A stretch of 64,000 bases of DNA from Cyanobacteria bacterium SBLK (GTDB lineage: Bacteria; Cyanobacteriota; Cyanobacteriia; Cyanobacteriales; Spirulinaceae), in NCBI GenBank assembly GCA_017746715.1, contig JAGHZQ010000015.1:1-64000 (forward strand), read 5' to 3'. Below, piece by piece: positions 62,763-64,000 of the stretch (positions are counted from its first letter, which is position 1; each line of letters begins with the position of its first letter). Position numbers and translations under genes: made by a program. Under the pieces are notes generated by a model. The model ran no database searches. It had not been told where the DNA came from and saw only the letters and a list, made by a program, of their open reading frames with translations.

Positions 62763-64000
62763 ATGGATCGACGATTTTTTAATATGTTTCCGGGATTGAC
62801 CGAAGAAAAGGCGATCGCCATTTTAAGAACGCCTTTTACTGAATTAGAAGATCCCTCCGAGCTTTATATTGCTGCCTCTCACTTGATTAATTTTCCCTCG
62901 GAGGCATCCATTAACGCGTTAATCGATACCGTGCGCGATCGCAATCCCGAGCAGGCTCATCATATCGCCCGACGCAAGGCGATCGAAAGTTTGGGGCGTT
63001 TAAATGCTCAAAACGCCCTTCCCGTAATTCGCGAATGTTTGCAGGAAAGCGATCGCTACGTTGTTGAAAATGCCGTGTGGGCGATCGGCGAAATTGGCAC
63101 GGATGATGATGACATTAAAGAAGAAATTGCTCAATTATTAAACAAGCCAGAGCAGAGCTATCGAACCATTATTCAAATTCTCGCTAAATTTGACTATAAA
63201 GCCGCTTTCGAACGGATCGAGGAACATATTGAATCGGAAGATGAAATGATTGCAACTGCGTCAATTACAGCTTCTTGCCGCTTGTCAAACGACTATTCGA
63301 GAATGGAGAAAGTCATCGAGTTTCTCCAACACTCTAATGTGATGGTTCGTCGTTCCTGCATTCAGGATCTCATCGATGCAAAATTTTATCAAGCCATTCC
63401 GCAAATTGCTCGCTGTCCGGTTTCCGTTGCCTTTCGCTTGCGAGGAATTCGTCTTTTAGCAACAGAGGGAATTACTTTAGGAAAACTCACTTTTGCCGAG
63501 ATAGAATCGATTTGCGATCGCGTTGTCCGAGACTATCCTGGAGACCTCGAATTCGTCCACGAATACGACCAACCCCCTAGCTTAGAGTTTGTCATTGGTG
63601 AGTTATATCATACAGATTTTGGGCGCTGTTATTTAGCCAGTCAAACCCTCCTCGATCGCTATACAGAACAAGCTGAAAAAGCCTTAAGAGAGACCTACGA
63701 TCGCGAAGCCTGTAACGATTATGGGGCGCATTACCACGTAATTAAATTGTGGGGATGGTTGCAAGAGAGTTCGGCTTACGACACGATTGTTAAAGATGGA
63801 CTTTATAATAGCGAACCGCAATTTATGAAGTCTCGGGCGGCTGCGGCACTTGCATTAGGAAATATCGGCGATAAAAAAGCGATTCCTCTATTAGAAGAAA
63901 ATCTGAAAACGCCTATTTTTCATCTTAAATATGCCTGTTTGTTGGCATTAGAACAATTAGGGGCAAAAGATCGCTGGCAATTGGTGGCGGATGATGCTGA
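62763..64000 (+). CDS. cpeY: Phycoerythrin lyase CpeY, partial (runs off window)
   Basis: The frame from ATG 62763 is open to the window end (412 codons plus 2 bases). The HEAT/EZ-type repeat protein begins MDRRFFNMFPGLTEEKAIAILRTPFTELEDPSELYIAASHLINFPSEASINALI and continues YVVENAVWAIGEIG, VRRSCIQDLIDAKFYQAIPQIARCPVSVAFRLRGIRLLATEG, the style of CpeY, which with CpeZ attaches phycoerythrobilin to alpha-phycoerythrin. Codon use and start are normal. It follows the two-domain linker by 101 bases and indicates a phycoerythrin gene cluster continuing to the right. A related E/F-type lyase (MpeU, RpcG-like) is the alternative. Confidence 0.88.
   Translation, partial: MDRRFFNMFPGLTEEKAIAILRTPFTELEDPSELYIAASHLINFPSEASINALIDTVRDRNPEQAHHIARRKAIESLGRLNAQNALPVIRECLQESDRYVVENAVWAIGEIGTDDDDIKEEIAQLLNKPEQSYRTIIQILAKFDYKAAFERIEEHIESEDEMIATASITASCRLSNDYSRMEKVIEFLQHSNVMVRRSCIQDLIDAKFYQAIPQIARCPVSVAFRLRGIRLLATEGITLGKLTFAEIESICDRVVRDYPGDLEFVHEYDQPPSLEFVIGELYHTDFGRCYLASQTLLDRYTEQAEKALRETYDREACNDYGAHYHVIKLWGWLQESSAYDTIVKDGLYNSEPQFMKSRAAAALALGNIGDKKAIPLLEENLKTPIFHLKYACLLALEQLGAKDRWQLVADDA

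Noticed and set aside
1-64000. CRISPR array
   Set aside because: No regularly spaced repeats of 23-37 bases with unique spacers were seen; the regular repeats found are a 7-base STRR array and protein-coding repeats.

Overview
The window reads as chromosomal DNA of a phycoerythrin-containing cyanobacterium. The HIP1 octamer GCGATCGC is scattered almost everywhere. Cyanobacterial hallmark genes include a Ycf39 homologue, menB, GUN4-domain proteins, an NblR-like regulator, DUF2949, xisH/xisI, a cyanobacteriochrome-type GAF protein, a phycobilisome rod linker and, running off the right edge, the phycoerythrobilin lyase gene cpeY. Heptanucleotide tandem repeats of the STRR kind are also present. 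I cannot name the genus from the sequence alone.

Layout. 0-5 kb: a proline-rich gene broken by an amber codon, a family 2 glycosyltransferase followed by a truncated GT39-like fragment, and dihydrolipoamide dehydrogenase. 4.6-9 kb: a mosaic repeat, then a GATase-like protein and a TROVE/Ro-like VWA protein on the minus strand, divergent from an RlaP-type nucleotidyltransferase. 9-18.7 kb: mostly housekeeping: ftsH, tRNA-Leu(GAG), a secreted seven-repeat protein, ycf39, NAD kinase, an NblR-like regulator, a DUF192 lipoprotein, DUF2949 and an ABC ATPase.

18.7-32.6 kb is accessory in character. It holds three Uma2 (DUF820) genes, one with an internal deletion, plus a caspase-helicase fusion of 1010 residues, a secreted esterase, and a TetR gene with two operator-like palindromes ahead of an SDR/aldo-keto reductase/SDR operon. 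It also holds an ABC ATPase, an AT-rich two-gene unit whose first product looks like the membrane beta-barrel effector Cap15/2TM-beta, and xisH/xisI. 32.8-39.6 kb is a vitamin B12 uptake operon: cobalamin riboswitch, TonB-dependent receptor, [2Fe-2S] thioredoxin-like protein, periplasmic binding protein, metallophosphoesterase and BtuC/FecD permease. It has no ATPase of its own, and the FecE/BtuD-like ATPase at 28.9 kb is a possible partner.

39.8-46.6 kb carries signalling and pigment-related genes: a stand-alone DXCF cyanobacteriochrome GAF protein, a PAS3-GGDEF-EAL protein, two tandem GUN4-domain paralogues and a GerMN-like lipoprotein. Next comes a 768-residue protein fusing a type I periplasmic binding domain to a complete pentameric ligand-gated ion channel (Pro-loop receptor) module. 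49-60 kb returns to mixed genes: GNAT, upp, ureidoglycolate lyase-like, an RND pump, a PhoB-like regulator, a creatininase-family protein, a SPOR-like protein, a small Cys-rich protein, menB and a secreted LRR protein. The window ends with a two-domain phycobilisome linker and cpeY, probably the beginning of a phycoerythrin gene cluster.

The strongest candidates for new biology are the binding-protein/ion-channel fusion, the caspase-helicase fusion, the 2TM-beta two-gene unit and the GAF-only cyanobacteriochrome. No database search could be run, so all novelty statements are provisional.
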